From NCBI GenBank assembly GCA_045105475.1, contig JBGCDP010000259.1, positions 1-42,079 of the forward strand: DNA of 42,079 nt, given 5' to 3'. A program made the position numbers and the translations under genes. Under the pieces are notes generated by a model. It saw nothing but the letters and a program-made list of their open reading frames with translations. It was not told the origin of the DNA and did not search any database. Below are positions 8,743 to 16,728 of this stretch, one piece after another; position 1 is the stretch's first letter, and the number at the start of each line of letters is the position of its first letter. The DNA comes from WTJY01 sp045105475 (lineage in GTDB: Bacteria; Chloroflexota; Anaerolineae; Promineifilales; Promineifilaceae).

Positions 8743-11700
8743 TTATCGGCTTCGACGTGTTCTATCTAAGCCTAAAGCTTTTCTTCGTTTTGCTGCACGA
8801 GAAAGGGCAGTTTGGTGCGCGGCCAGCACCGGGGCATCTTGGTTTCCTATGAAGTTGCTGACAGATGCGATTGTCGCATAGCGAAACATATCAGCGATTG
8901 TTAGTTCAATCTGCAGTTTTTCACGCATTTGTCGGTGAACTTGCACTGCTAAAATTGAGTGACCGCCTAGCTCAAAAAAGTTGTCATGAATGCTGATCCG
9001 ACTGATGCCAAGGGCTGATTGCCAAATTTCAGCTATTTGTTTCTGATAATCATTGGTAGGTGGTTCAAAGTCGGCCGCCGGTTCTGCTTCATTTAGCTGT
9101 GCATTCGGTGCTGGTAGCGCTTTGCGATCAGTCTTTCGGTTGGGGGTGAGTGGAAACTCTACCATCTTAATGAAGTGAGCTGGGATCATAAATGTCGGCA
9201 ACGTTTCTTTTAGATGTTGGCGCAGATCGGCCGGATTGATCTTATAGCCTGATTGTTGAATCAAATAAGCGACCATCCGTTTGTCGCCGGGAATGTCTTC
9301 TCGAACGGTCACAACAGCCTCACGCACAGAGTCATGTTTTGCCAATAGGGCTTCGATTTCTCCCAACTCGATTCTAAAGCCGCGCAATTTAACTTGAAAG
9401 TCGAGACGGCCTAAAAAGTCGACGGTGCCATCTTGCTGGAAGCGGGCCAAGTCACCGGTGCGATACATTCTGGCTTCAGGGTGGCCTTGTTCGCGGCGAA
9501 AACGATCTGGAACAAAGCGTTCGGCCGTCAATTCCGGCCGTTTGAAATAACCCCGCACAACCCCATCCCCCCCAATAAGCAGCTCTCCAGGTAAGCCGGG
9601 CGGTACCGGATTAAGCTGCTCATCGACGATATACAGGGCCGTATTGGTAATTGGCCTACCAACCGGAATCGATTGCTCATTTGAGACAACATCTTGCGTT
9701 GCTGACCAGATCGTCGTCTCTGTCGGCCCATACATATTGATTAATTTGCCTGTTTTTTGCAGGTGAGTCAGCATTTCACCTGCAAGAGCCTGCGGCAATG
9801 CTTCACCACCCAGCATGCAGACCTTCAAATGGCGTAGGGCCGCTTTTTGTCGTCTTTCAACGATGAGCATTCCCATCATCGATGGGGTGCACTGGAAGTG
9901 AGTAACACCATGTCGCTCCATTAAAGCTGGAATCGAATAATCTTTTTCGTTCTCTTCCTTAATAAGTGTCATTAATTGGCGTAGCCGGTTTAAGTGGGGC
10001 AGATGAGCCAGTGTGTCGGCCGTGGGTACCCCAAAATCAACTTGGCAAGCGATTTCGTTGATCCCGATGCGTTTGAGCTCATTGACTGTTTTTATTCCTT
10101 TTTTGAAATCGCCCAGCAAACTGCTGTGTTCAAAGTAGCGTTCAAATGAATGATCTAACAGGGCCTCCATCTCACTTTCGCTCAACTCTTGGTTGTCGAA
10201 GACCTCTTGAGGCGTTTGCCCTGTTTCACTCGCTTTCTGTTTGAAGGTGGGGAAGCTCCACGCTGCCTGCCGGATCAAAAAGACGGAACTGCGTAGATAG
10301 TCGGTCATCGGCTTGCGCACCATCTCTTTAACTTTTTCTAAATCTGGGCCAATGAAAGTATGGAGTAAGATTGTGACGTGCCCTGTGCCCGGATGATTGT
10401 TCTCGCACCAGGCTCGGCGATAGATGTCGATTTTTTCACCCAATTCTTCAACCGTTTGCCCCAAAAGATGGGTCAATAAGTTATGGCCGTTGGCTCCGGC
10501 TTGGCGAAAGGTGTCTGGATTTCCGGCCGCTGTAACCCAAGTGGGCAGTTCAGGTTGTATTGGCCGAGGCAATGTTTGGGTTTCGACAGGGCCGTTCCCA
10601 CCTTCGTAGGTAATCGTTTCACCCCGCCATAAGCGGCGGACTTCTTCGATTTGCTCAAACATGATGTTTTTACGGTCTGCGAAGTTGTCTGGTTGGAAGA
10701 TAAAGTCGTTTGGCTGCCATCCGGCCGCGAATGAGATGCCCACCCGGCCGTTTGAGAGGTTATCGACTACGGCCCATTCTTCAGCCACGCGTGCTGGGTG
10801 GTGCAGTGGCAAAACCACACTGCCAGCCCGAATTTGAATGTTTTCAGTCATCGTGGCCAGCGCGGCACTTATTACTGAAGGATTTGGGTACAGGCCGCCA
10901 AAGGCATGGAAATGGCGTTCGGGGGTCCAGACGGCCGAAAAGTTATTTTCGTCAGCGAACTTGGCTCCTTCTAAAAGCAGTTCATATTTGTTGGTTAGTC
11001 CCTGTTCTGCCTCGTCGCTCGCAAAATAATACAGGCTAAAGTCGATGGCATTGTTGCTTGATAGTTTTGCATTGGGTGTCCCTTCTTGATCGCAGTTGTA
11101 TAAAACAACAGTCAGGCCCCGGCATAGGGTCCAAAAAACTTCCAGTACAGAAATATCAAACGAGAGGCTGGTAACCGCTAGCCACTTTTGCCCAGCTTCG
11201 TGTGGAATGCGCTCGTCCATTCCAACAAAGAAGTTGATGACGTTGCGGTGTTCGATCATGACCCCTTTGGGGGTGCCTGTTGAGCCTGAGGTGTAAATCA
11301 GATAGCTTAGATTGGCTGAAGTTACTGCGGTTTCGGGCGGTGTTATGGGCAGACGGCTAATCTGTTCTTGCCAATCGGCATCGATTCGAACAACTGCTGC
11401 ATTGTGTTCAGGTAGCTTGCTAACTAGATGATTTTGAGTGATTAGCACCGGGGTTGCTGTGTCAGCGACCATAAAGGCCAAACGATCAGCCGGATATTCC
11501 GGATCGAGGGGCAAATAGGCCCCACCTGCTTTATGGATGCCATAGAGAGCGACAAACATATCAAATGTACGATCAAGAAACAGCCCAACCGGAACATCAG
11601 GGGCTACGCCTAAATCAATTAAATGGTGAGCGAACTGGTTTGAGCGTTCGTCTAGCTCACGGTAGGTCATCTCTTCTTCTAAATAGATGACGGCCGTGGC

Positions 11701-13425
11701 ATCCGGGGTTTTTGCCGCTTGGGCCATAAACTGATGATGGATACATTGATCAGCCGGAATGTCCTGCCAGGTGTCATTCCAAGTGTAGAGGAGCTCTTCT
11801 TGTTCGCTCTGAGTCAGAAGCGAGACACTATCAAAGGAAAGGGTCTGATTTTGTGGCTGATTAACAACCTCAATAAACGCAGCAAACTGCTTTTGCATTT
11901 GTAGGATACTCTCGGCCGTAAAAACATTTTTGTCATAAACCCAATTGACCGATTTGCCTTCAGCGCCAATTTGAAAAAGTAGCTGAGTCTGGTTTTCACG
12001 TTCCCAGTGGGACTGCCCTTGTTCTATAGCGATTGAGAGCGGTAGTTTTGAACCGGTTACATTTAAATGTTTTAGGACTGGATCTCTCCAGAGTAAGTCA
12101 TGTGAATAGGATTCTGCTTGATGGCTGCGCTGAATCTTTTTAGCGATTGCTTGAAGTGTTTCATCAACCGTTGCCTTCTGTAATATTGGTAGAGGCGTTT
12201 GTTCTGAAAATAAGGTTGGCCATGCAGTTGAACTTTGTGGTGTTTGGAGCAAAACAGTCCCTTTCTGCTGGTTGCTCAGCCGTAAAAGGTATGCTGCAAT
12301 CAGCGCGGTTAAATGATCTACACCTGTTGTTTCTGAAAGGTTTTGAAGGGATGCTTCAGATTCTACTGCGCTATTGATCTGTTTTTTGGCATAGGGGATT
12401 TCGATTTCAACCAAATTCGCTAGTCTTTTGCGCCAGATTGCCTCTGAGCGCACGATACGCTGATGCAATTGGGTGATTTCGGCTTTTTGATCAGTTGTTA
12501 GCTGAGGAAGTGTGTCACCAATCTGAAATTCAAATTCGTTGAGTAAATCTAGCGCATTCAGGCTACGGCCGTCTATTGTCAGAAATTCTTCGAATCGGAT
12601 GTTGGTGCTGATCGTGCTGACTGTGAGCCCATCTTGATTTGCAGTGACAATAGATCCGACTGGGGCCTGGCTCTGCGTTTGGGTCAAAATCGTATTGGTG
12701 ACAAATACAAATTGATCTTTCAAGTAGATTTTTGGTAGGGCCAATGGATTGTCGTAAGTGCCAAAATTGAGGGCGCGTATCAAGCTATCGATGTTTTCGG
12801 CTGGTTGGTTCCAATCAAGCGTGCCGGCCGCCGACGGTCGTTGATACTTGGCATAGTAGATTTGTTGATTTAGATTTTGAGGCTGGAGGTTTAATGTTTG
12901 ACTTGAAAGGTGTTGATGCAGTTGGCTAAATGTTTTGATTCCTGCTTCAAAACATTTGACGTTTAATGACATCGAGGTTTCATCAGCCGCAAGCTCAAAT
13001 CGATCTTGTACTGCGATGTCGCCCGTGTCGATTGTCGCTTCTAGTTGGTGCCAGGTTACTCCATGCTGTTTTTCTTGATTGATAATCGCCCAAGTGGGTG
13101 TGTAGAGTCCGGCATAGCCTGGTAGTAAGCCATCATGGAAGTTGTAAGCGGCAACTTTAGCCTGCTTCAAAAGGTTGGTTGGAACAATCAACAAATTCGC
13201 AATGCTAAATAGATAATCAAATTCGAAGGCTTGAGCCTCTTTAGCCAGCTGTTTGTTGGGGGAGATAATTGGAATATTTGTTTGTTGGGCCCACTCTAAA
13301 ATCGGCTTAGCGCTTGTGATGATGGCAACTAACCTGTTTCCCTGCTGAATCCAAAGTTCTGCACACTGAATTAACAGGGATTCCGAACCCATCATCACAC
13401 AGCTCATTGTTCCGTTAACTTTCAT
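8743..13425 (-). CDS. NRPS: formyltransferase, A domain with inserted LLM, carrier protein
   Basis: Starting at the ATG at 13425 (TTGGAG five bases upstream) the protein has 1560 residues; a longer TTG start at 13455 lacks a ribosome site. Formyltransferase: residues 1 to about 310, Fmt-like Asn95, His97 (NFHDGLLPG) and Asp133 (TIDTGD). Residues about 320-580 resemble the C-terminal half of a condensation domain and lack HHxxxDG, so this part is probably structural. Adenylation: A3 near 711-725 (YTSGSTGTPKG), A5 near 1229 (NMYGPTE), A10 near 1429 (NRKTDRKAL). About 355 residues (about 794-1150) inserted between A4 and A5 are a luciferase-like FMN monooxygenase of the MupA/Atu3671 type. Carrier Ser1490 in LGGHSI. 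Aligned by eye to PheA, the specificity residues read D-I-L-Q-M-G-M-I-W, close to the known glycine code DILQLGLIW. Predicted: loads, formylates and oxidises glycine, then passes it to the adjoining PKS. Confidence 0.93.
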   Translation of the reverse strand: MKVNGTMSCVMMGSESLLIQCAELWIQQGNRLVAIITSAKPILEWAQQTNIPIISPNKQLAKEAQAFEFDYLFSIANLLIVPTNLLKQAKVAAYNFHDGLLPGYAGLYTPTWAIINQEKQHGVTWHQLEATIDTGDIAVQDRFELAADETSMSLNVKCFEAGIKTFSQLHQHLSSQTLNLQPQNLNQQIYYAKYQRPSAAGTLDWNQPAENIDSLIRALNFGTYDNPLALPKIYLKDQFVFVTNTILTQTQSQAPVGSIVTANQDGLTVSTISTNIRFEEFLTIDGRSLNALDLLNEFEFQIGDTLPQLTTDQKAEITQLHQRIVRSEAIWRKRLANLVEIEIPYAKKQINSAVESEASLQNLSETTGVDHLTALIAAYLLRLSNQQKGTVLLQTPQSSTAWPTLFSEQTPLPILQKATVDETLQAIAKKIQRSHQAESYSHDLLWRDPVLKHLNVTGSKLPLSIAIEQGQSHWERENQTQLLFQIGAEGKSVNWVYDKNVFTAESILQMQKQFAAFIEVVNQPQNQTLSFDSVSLLTQSEQEELLYTWNDTWQDIPADQCIHHQFMAQAAKTPDATAVIYLEEEMTYRELDERSNQFAHHLIDLGVAPDVPVGLFLDRTFDMFVALYGIHKAGGAYLPLDPEYPADRLAFMVADTATPVLITQNHLVSKLPEHNAAVVRIDADWQEQISRLPITPPETAVTSANLSYLIYTSGSTGTPKGVMIEHRNVINFFVGMDERIPHEAGQKWLAVTSLSFDISVLEVFWTLCRGLTVVLYNCDQEGTPNAKLSSNNAIDFSLYYFASDEAEQGLTNKYELLLEGAKFADENNFSAVWTPERHFHAFGGLYPNPSVISAALATMTENIQIRAGSVVLPLHHPARVAEEWAVVDNLSNGRVGISFAAGWQPNDFIFQPDNFADRKNIMFEQIEEVRRLWRGETITYEGGNGPVETQTLPRPIQPELPTWVTAAGNPDTFRQAGANGHNLLTHLLGQTVEELGEKIDIYRRAWCENNHPGTGHVTILLHTFIGPDLEKVKEMVRKPMTDYLRSSVFLIRQAAWSFPTFKQKASETGQTPQEVFDNQELSESEMEALLDHSFERYFEHSSLLGDFKKGIKTVNELKRIGINEIACQVDFGVPTADTLAHLPHLNRLRQLMTLIKEENEKDYSIPALMERHGVTHFQCTPSMMGMLIVERRQKAALRHLKVCMLGGEALPQALAGEMLTHLQKTGKLINMYGPTETTIWSATQDVVSNEQSIPVGRPITNTALYIVDEQLNPVPPGLPGELLIGGDGVVRGYFKRPELTAERFVPDRFRREQGHPEARMYRTGDLARFQQDGTVDFLGRLDFQVKLRGFRIELGEIEALLAKHDSVREAVVTVREDIPGDKRMVAYLIQQSGYKINPADLRQHLKETLPTFMIPAHFIKMVEFPLTPNRKTDRKALPAPNAQLNEAEPAADFEPPTNDYQKQIAEIWQSALGISRISIHDNFFELGGHSILAVQVHRQMREKLQIELTIADMFRYATIASVSNFIGNQDAPVLAAHQTALSRAAKRRKALGLDRTRRSR

Positions 13426-13472
13426 CAAGACTCCAAGGTTGGTGGGGATCTGCAAATCTAGCCATAGGCGAA

Positions 13473-13493
13473 GTATAGGTATTTTACCTGTAT
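13473..13493. promoter_or_regulatory. Operator-like palindrome upstream of the NRPS
   Basis: AGGTA and TACCT (13477-13481 and 13485-13489) flank a TTT centre, and the arms extend outward as TAT/GTA with one T-G mismatch. The minus-strand hexamer TATACT at 13477-13472, a possible -10 box of the NRPS operon, overlaps the left arm. A repressor bound here would block transcription. No dedicated regulator gene is visible in the window, and no good -35 was found. Confidence 0.35.
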
Positions 13494-13835
13494 AAACGTG
13501 TTAAGCGGGTGGGATTTTTGTACAGACAAACTTACTTTAAACAAGATTTTTACGTTCAGTTGCGAGAAACAATATGAGAGGCATTATTTAAACTGATTTT
13601 GCCAACAAATAAAATGCTGAGCGATAAGTCGCAAGGGGTTTCGCTTATGCGTTAAAATTACCGCTATTAATAAGGGTCTTGTAACTCCTTTTTTTACATC
13701 CCCTATCTTGCTTTTTAAACGCTCTTCTAAAATTGCCCCTCTTTGTCCCATGTGCTATAAATGTAAAAGATTTCACAATCGATTCACATTTCCTTAACCT
13801 TTTAAAATCTGGTCAAAAATAATCTTACTTTTAAA

Positions 13836-13863
13836 TTGTTTTTGCAGATACCTTATTGATAAG
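13836..13863 (+). promoter_or_regulatory. Candidate nuo operon promoter
   Basis: TTGTTT at 13836-13841 and GATAAG at 13858-13863 with 16 bases between them give a partial sigma-70 match (four of six at each element). It lies just upstream of the paired hairpins, which would make those hairpins part of the nuo leader RNA. Confidence 0.3.
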
Positions 13864-13870
13864 ACCATAG

Positions 13871-13925
13871 TATTCAATAGCTTTTGAATAGATGACGCCC
13901 TTGAGAAAGCTTCTCAGGGGTTTAT
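13871..13925 (+). terminator. Tandem stem-loops in nuo leader, possible attenuator
   Basis: Hairpin 1 pairs TATTCAA (13871-13877) with TTGAATA (13884-13890). Hairpin 2 pairs CCCTTGAGAA (13898-13907) with TTCTCAGGGG (13911-13920) across a three-base loop, with one T-G wobble, and is followed by TTTATTTTG. The second looks like an intrinsic terminator pointing at nuoA about 80 bases downstream. No ORF that it could end lies upstream on this strand, so it is either a leader attenuator or a block against read-through. Confidence 0.45.
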
Positions 13926-14002
13926 TTTGTCGATAAAACAAAGTTTTACTCAAACCGGTCAAAGGCTAGATTTTAGCCGTAATAGTTGACTGAGGAGACA
14001 AC

Positions 14003-14359
14003 GTGTTAAACGATCTTCAATTTATCGGAATATTTATTGCAATATCGCCTATTTTCCCGGCGGCACCCATCTTAATTCAGTGGTTGCTTAGCCCTAAAAA
14101 GCCAAACGCGATTAAGAACTCAACTTATGAGTGTGGTATTGAAGCCGTAGGTGACTCTTGGGTTCAATTTAAGGTTCAGTATTACATTTATGCACTTATC
14201 TTTGTTGTGTTTGATGTGGAAGCTGTCTTCTTATTCCCAATTGCGGCCGCCTATGGGCAATTGAGCTTGTTTGCCATTGGTGCAACGGCACTTTTCATTA
14301 TCTTACTTGCTGATGGTTTGGCATATGCGTGGGCGAAAGGTGCCCTCGAGTGGCTATAA
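14003..14359 (+). CDS. nuoA: NADH-quinone oxidoreductase subunit A
   Basis: A 118-residue subunit of the complex I membrane arm, lying at the quinone-site end next to NuoH, NuoJ and NuoK. Three hydrophobic helices are visible (about residues 5-28, 60-82 and 88-112). The long first loop carries the family signature YECGIEAVGDSWVQFKVQYY, followed by FDVEAVFLFP with its conserved acidic pair. The start is GTG, five bases after GAGGAG. It is the first gene of an eight-gene operon. In canonical operons nuoB, C and D follow; here nuoH follows directly after 18 bases. Confidence 0.96.
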   Translation: MLNDLQFIGIFIAISPIFPAAPILIQWLLSPKKPNAIKNSTYECGIEAVGDSWVQFKVQYYIYALIFVVFDVEAVFLFPIAAAYGQLSLFAIGATALFIILLADGLAYAWAKGALEWL

Positions 14360-14377
14360 GGGAGGTCGGTAAAAACT

Positions 14378-15706
14378 ATGTGTGTAGATAGCGAAGCGAT
14401 TTTCTGTACGATGGACTTCGGTCCTTTAATTCGAGATCTTTTTGGGCCAAATGTTTCCCCAAACTTGGTCGAGTTTTTAGTTGACTTAATAAGCATTATT
14501 TCGGTGTCAACTTTCTGTCTGCTGATTGTTCTTTTCTTAATCTGGCTCGAGCGTAAAGTTATCGCTCGTATGCAAGATCGTATCGGCCCAAACCGGGTTG
14601 GTGGTCGCTTTGGATTAGCTCAGACGGTAGCAGACGTTGGTAAATTGTTGACGAAAGAACTTGTCACCCCATATGGAGCTGATAAAGCGGCTTATAACAT
14701 TGCTCCTTTCCTTATTGTGATGACATCTTTGTTGATGTGGGCCGTTATGCCGTTTACCGCCAACATGGTTGGGGTAGATTTAAACATCGGTCTCTTCTAC
14801 ATCCTTTCAATTAGTTCAGTCTCTGTTGTCTGCATTCTTCTTGCAGGTTGGGGTTCAAATAATAAATATGCACTTCTAGGTGCATTTCGAGCTGTTGCGC
14901 AATTGGTGAGCTATGAAGTGCCTATGGTCATTTCACTCCTTATCCCAATTATTTTGGCCCGTTCGATGTCGTTAAACAGCATTGCTGAAGCTCAGGTTAT
15001 CCCTTACTTGCTGGTTATTCCTGTTTCGGCCGCTGTTTTTTATATTTCAGCTTTAGCTGAAACCGGCCGTACCCCGTTTGACTTACTTGAAGCTGAATCT
15101 GAAATTGTGGCTGGTTTCCATGTTGAATATGGTGGCATGAAGTTTGGAATGTTTTTCTTAGCGGAATTCATTAGTACGCTCTTTATGTCAGCCTTATTTG
15201 CAACGATTTATCTTGGTGGATACCGCGTCTTTTTATGGGAATGGATCTCATTAGCTCTTGGTGGTTCGGGTGTCGTACCTGCATTTATCGGCTTCTTGGT
15301 CTTTTTCATTAAGATGTTTGCAGTTTATTTTGTATTCATCTGGATCCGAGCAACTTTCCCACGTGTCCGTATCGACCAAATGTTGAACTTTAACTGGAAG
15401 TTTCTTGTACCACTCACATTGGTATTGATTTTGGTTACTGCGCTTGTAGACGGATTGTTTATTGGCTCTGATCAAACGGGTGCATGGCATTTCTGGCGTA
15501 TCGTTGCTCATCTTGGTTTTAATCTTTTAATTGGAACGGGTGCTTTAATATTTGCCCGTAATAACGCAGAAGCGCGTGGTATGTCTTCCGATGTAGTTAC
15601 ATCGCAAACTGTTTCTGCAGGTGCTCTGGTCGAAGGTGCTGATGCACACGGCCACCATGATGATCACGGACATGGTGATCACGCTTTGGCTCCGGCCCAC
15701 GACTAA
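14378..15706 (+). CDS. nuoH: NADH-quinone oxidoreductase subunit H, His-rich tail
   Basis: A 442-residue membrane subunit that forms most of the quinone-binding chamber and the first part of the proton path. The first cytoplasmic loop has ERKVIARMQDRIGPNRVG (from about residue 53), and the glutamate-rich loop has AETGRTPFDLLEAESEIVAG followed by EYGGMKFGMFFLAE, all hallmark NuoH sequence. It is longer than the roughly 325-residue E. coli protein, mainly through a C-terminal extension. That extension ends with about 20 residues rich in histidine and aspartate (HGHHDDHGHGDH), a possible metal-binding tail. ATG 14378 is preceded by GGGAGG about 12 bases away; a second ATG at 14411 has no ribosome site. 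Followed by nuoJ after 35 bases. Confidence 0.96.
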   Translation: MCVDSEAIFCTMDFGPLIRDLFGPNVSPNLVEFLVDLISIISVSTFCLLIVLFLIWLERKVIARMQDRIGPNRVGGRFGLAQTVADVGKLLTKELVTPYGADKAAYNIAPFLIVMTSLLMWAVMPFTANMVGVDLNIGLFYILSISSVSVVCILLAGWGSNNKYALLGAFRAVAQLVSYEVPMVISLLIPIILARSMSLNSIAEAQVIPYLLVIPVSAAVFYISALAETGRTPFDLLEAESEIVAGFHVEYGGMKFGMFFLAEFISTLFMSALFATIYLGGYRVFLWEWISLALGGSGVVPAFIGFLVFFIKMFAVYFVFIWIRATFPRVRIDQMLNFNWKFLVPLTLVLILVTALVDGLFIGSDQTGAWHFWRIVAHLGFNLLIGTGALIFARNNAEARGMSSDVVTSQTVSAGALVEGADAHGHHDDHGHGDHALAPAHD

Positions 15707-15741
15707 TCTCAGTGTGGTGATCCACACGTTTTGAGGTGATT

Positions 15742-16383
15742 ATGCAAATCGTCTTTATTCTAGTTAGCGCCATGACTTTATTCTCTGGCATTCAAACCGT
15801 CTCAAATCGGAACCTCTTTCACGCGGCCCTCTATATGATGGTCTCGTTTCTTGGGGTAGCGATTTTGTACGGTTTGCTCGAATCAGCGTTTATGGCTGCG
15901 ACTCAGCTACTGGTCTATATCGGTGCGATCTCGATTCTGGTTATTTTTGCCATCATGATGACTCGTCGCTTGATGCATACGACTGAATCGGCTTTTAATT
16001 CACAGTGGCAATGGGGTGGTCTTGCGGCCGCACTCCTTTTCATTGTTTTTGTGACGACTATCAATCAAGTGTTTACCCTAGACCCAAATTCGGCTAGTGC
16101 TTTCTTGCCTCCTGCGGCCGAAAGTGCGGTAAATGGTACCGTGGTTCAGCTTGGCATCGGCTTTGTTTCTGCAAGCGAATATGTCTTAGCATTTGAACTG
16201 GCATCAGTTTTACTCTTAGTTGCTTTAGTCGGTGCAATTATCGTGGCTCGCCCCGATGTTGAAGCTGATGATGCGGTTGCACAAGAAGTTGGAGTAAGTG
16301 CTGAAGCTGAAGTTGAAATGGCGGAAGCAACGGCCGAAGCTATGATGATCGAAGGTGCTGAAGTTGAAAGAGGGGGACACTAA
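15742..16383 (+). CDS. nuoJ: NADH-quinone oxidoreductase subunit J
   Basis: A complex I membrane-arm subunit of 213 residues with five hydrophobic helices, ending the hydrophobic part at LVGAIIVARPD. The region MAATQLLVYIGAISILVIFA is the characteristic helix 3, which contains the pi-bulge that switches during turnover. After about residue 170 the protein continues as an acidic, alanine- and glutamate-rich tail of about 45 residues, not present in compact homologues and probably cytoplasmic. The ATG at 15742 is chosen over an in-frame GTG at 15736 because GAGG ends five bases before it; that GTG overlaps the ribosome site. The stop is two bases before nuoK. Confidence 0.95.
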   Translation: MQIVFILVSAMTLFSGIQTVSNRNLFHAALYMMVSFLGVAILYGLLESAFMAATQLLVYIGAISILVIFAIMMTRRLMHTTESAFNSQWQWGGLAAALLFIVFVTTINQVFTLDPNSASAFLPPAAESAVNGTVVQLGIGFVSASEYVLAFELASVLLLVALVGAIIVARPDVEADDAVAQEVGVSAEAEVEMAEATAEAMMIEGAEVERGGH

Positions 16384-16385
16384 TT

Positions 16386-16700
16386 ATGAATGCAGTTCCT
16401 ATTAGTTGGTATTTGCTGGTTGCCGCCGCACTTTTCTGCATTGGCTTATACGGCTTACTTTCTCGCCGCAATGCCGTTGCTATGTTGATGGCCGTTGAGC
16501 TTTCACTAAACGCGGTTAATTTAAATCTAGTTGCTTTCTGGCGTTACGTTGACCCTTCACGTACGACCGGTATCGCTTGGGCGATTTTTGTTCTGACTGT
16601 TGCAGCGGCTGAAGCGGCTGTCGGTCTTGCCCTTATTATTTCGATCTATCGTCAACGTGACTCAGTTATTACTGAAGAACTCGACGTCTTAAAGTATTAA
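16386..16700 (+). CDS. nuoK: NADH-quinone oxidoreductase subunit K
   Basis: A 104-residue, three-helix complex I subunit, normal length for the family. The two buried glutamates of the proton path are present: one in MAVELSLNAVNL (helix 2) and one in VAAAEAAVGLALI (helix 3). GGGGG precedes the ATG by 8 bases, inside the end of nuoJ, indicating tight translational linkage. The neighbours nuoJ and nuoL give the usual J-K-L order. Confidence 0.97.
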   Translation: MNAVPISWYLLVAAALFCIGLYGLLSRRNAVAMLMAVELSLNAVNLNLVAFWRYVDPSRTTGIAWAIFVLTVAAAEAAVGLALIISIYRQRDSVITEELDVLKY

Positions 16701-16728
16701 TTCCTGATTTGGAACACAAAAGGTTTTT

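Larger units (their letters stand above)
13426..14002. other. Intergenic control region between NRPS and nuo operons
   Basis: A 577-base AT-rich spacer between divergent operons, with no credible coding sequence or RNA gene. The NRPS side holds the NRPS ribosome site and an AGGTA-TTT-TACCT palindrome at 13473-13493. The middle has a bulged inverted repeat at about 13621-13646 (ATAAG...CTTAT). The nuo side holds a candidate promoter near 13836-13863, two consecutive stem-loops at 13871-13920, and the nuoA ribosome site GAGGAG at 13992-13997. Both operons must be controlled from here. Confidence 0.7.

Noticed and set aside
11700..11760. HHQF in the NRPS as a condensation HHxxxDG motif
   Set aside because: It lies at the start of the A domain (IHHQFMAQAAKTPDA), where IHxxFxxQ is normal adenylation sequence, and no DG follows.
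13426..14002. A small RNA or tRNA gene in the largest spacer
   Set aside because: No cloverleaf pattern, conserved tRNA T-loop sequence or other recognised RNA family was found.
15736..15741. GTG at 15736 as nuoJ start
   Set aside because: The GTG overlaps the GAGG ribosome site that properly spaces the ATG at 15742.
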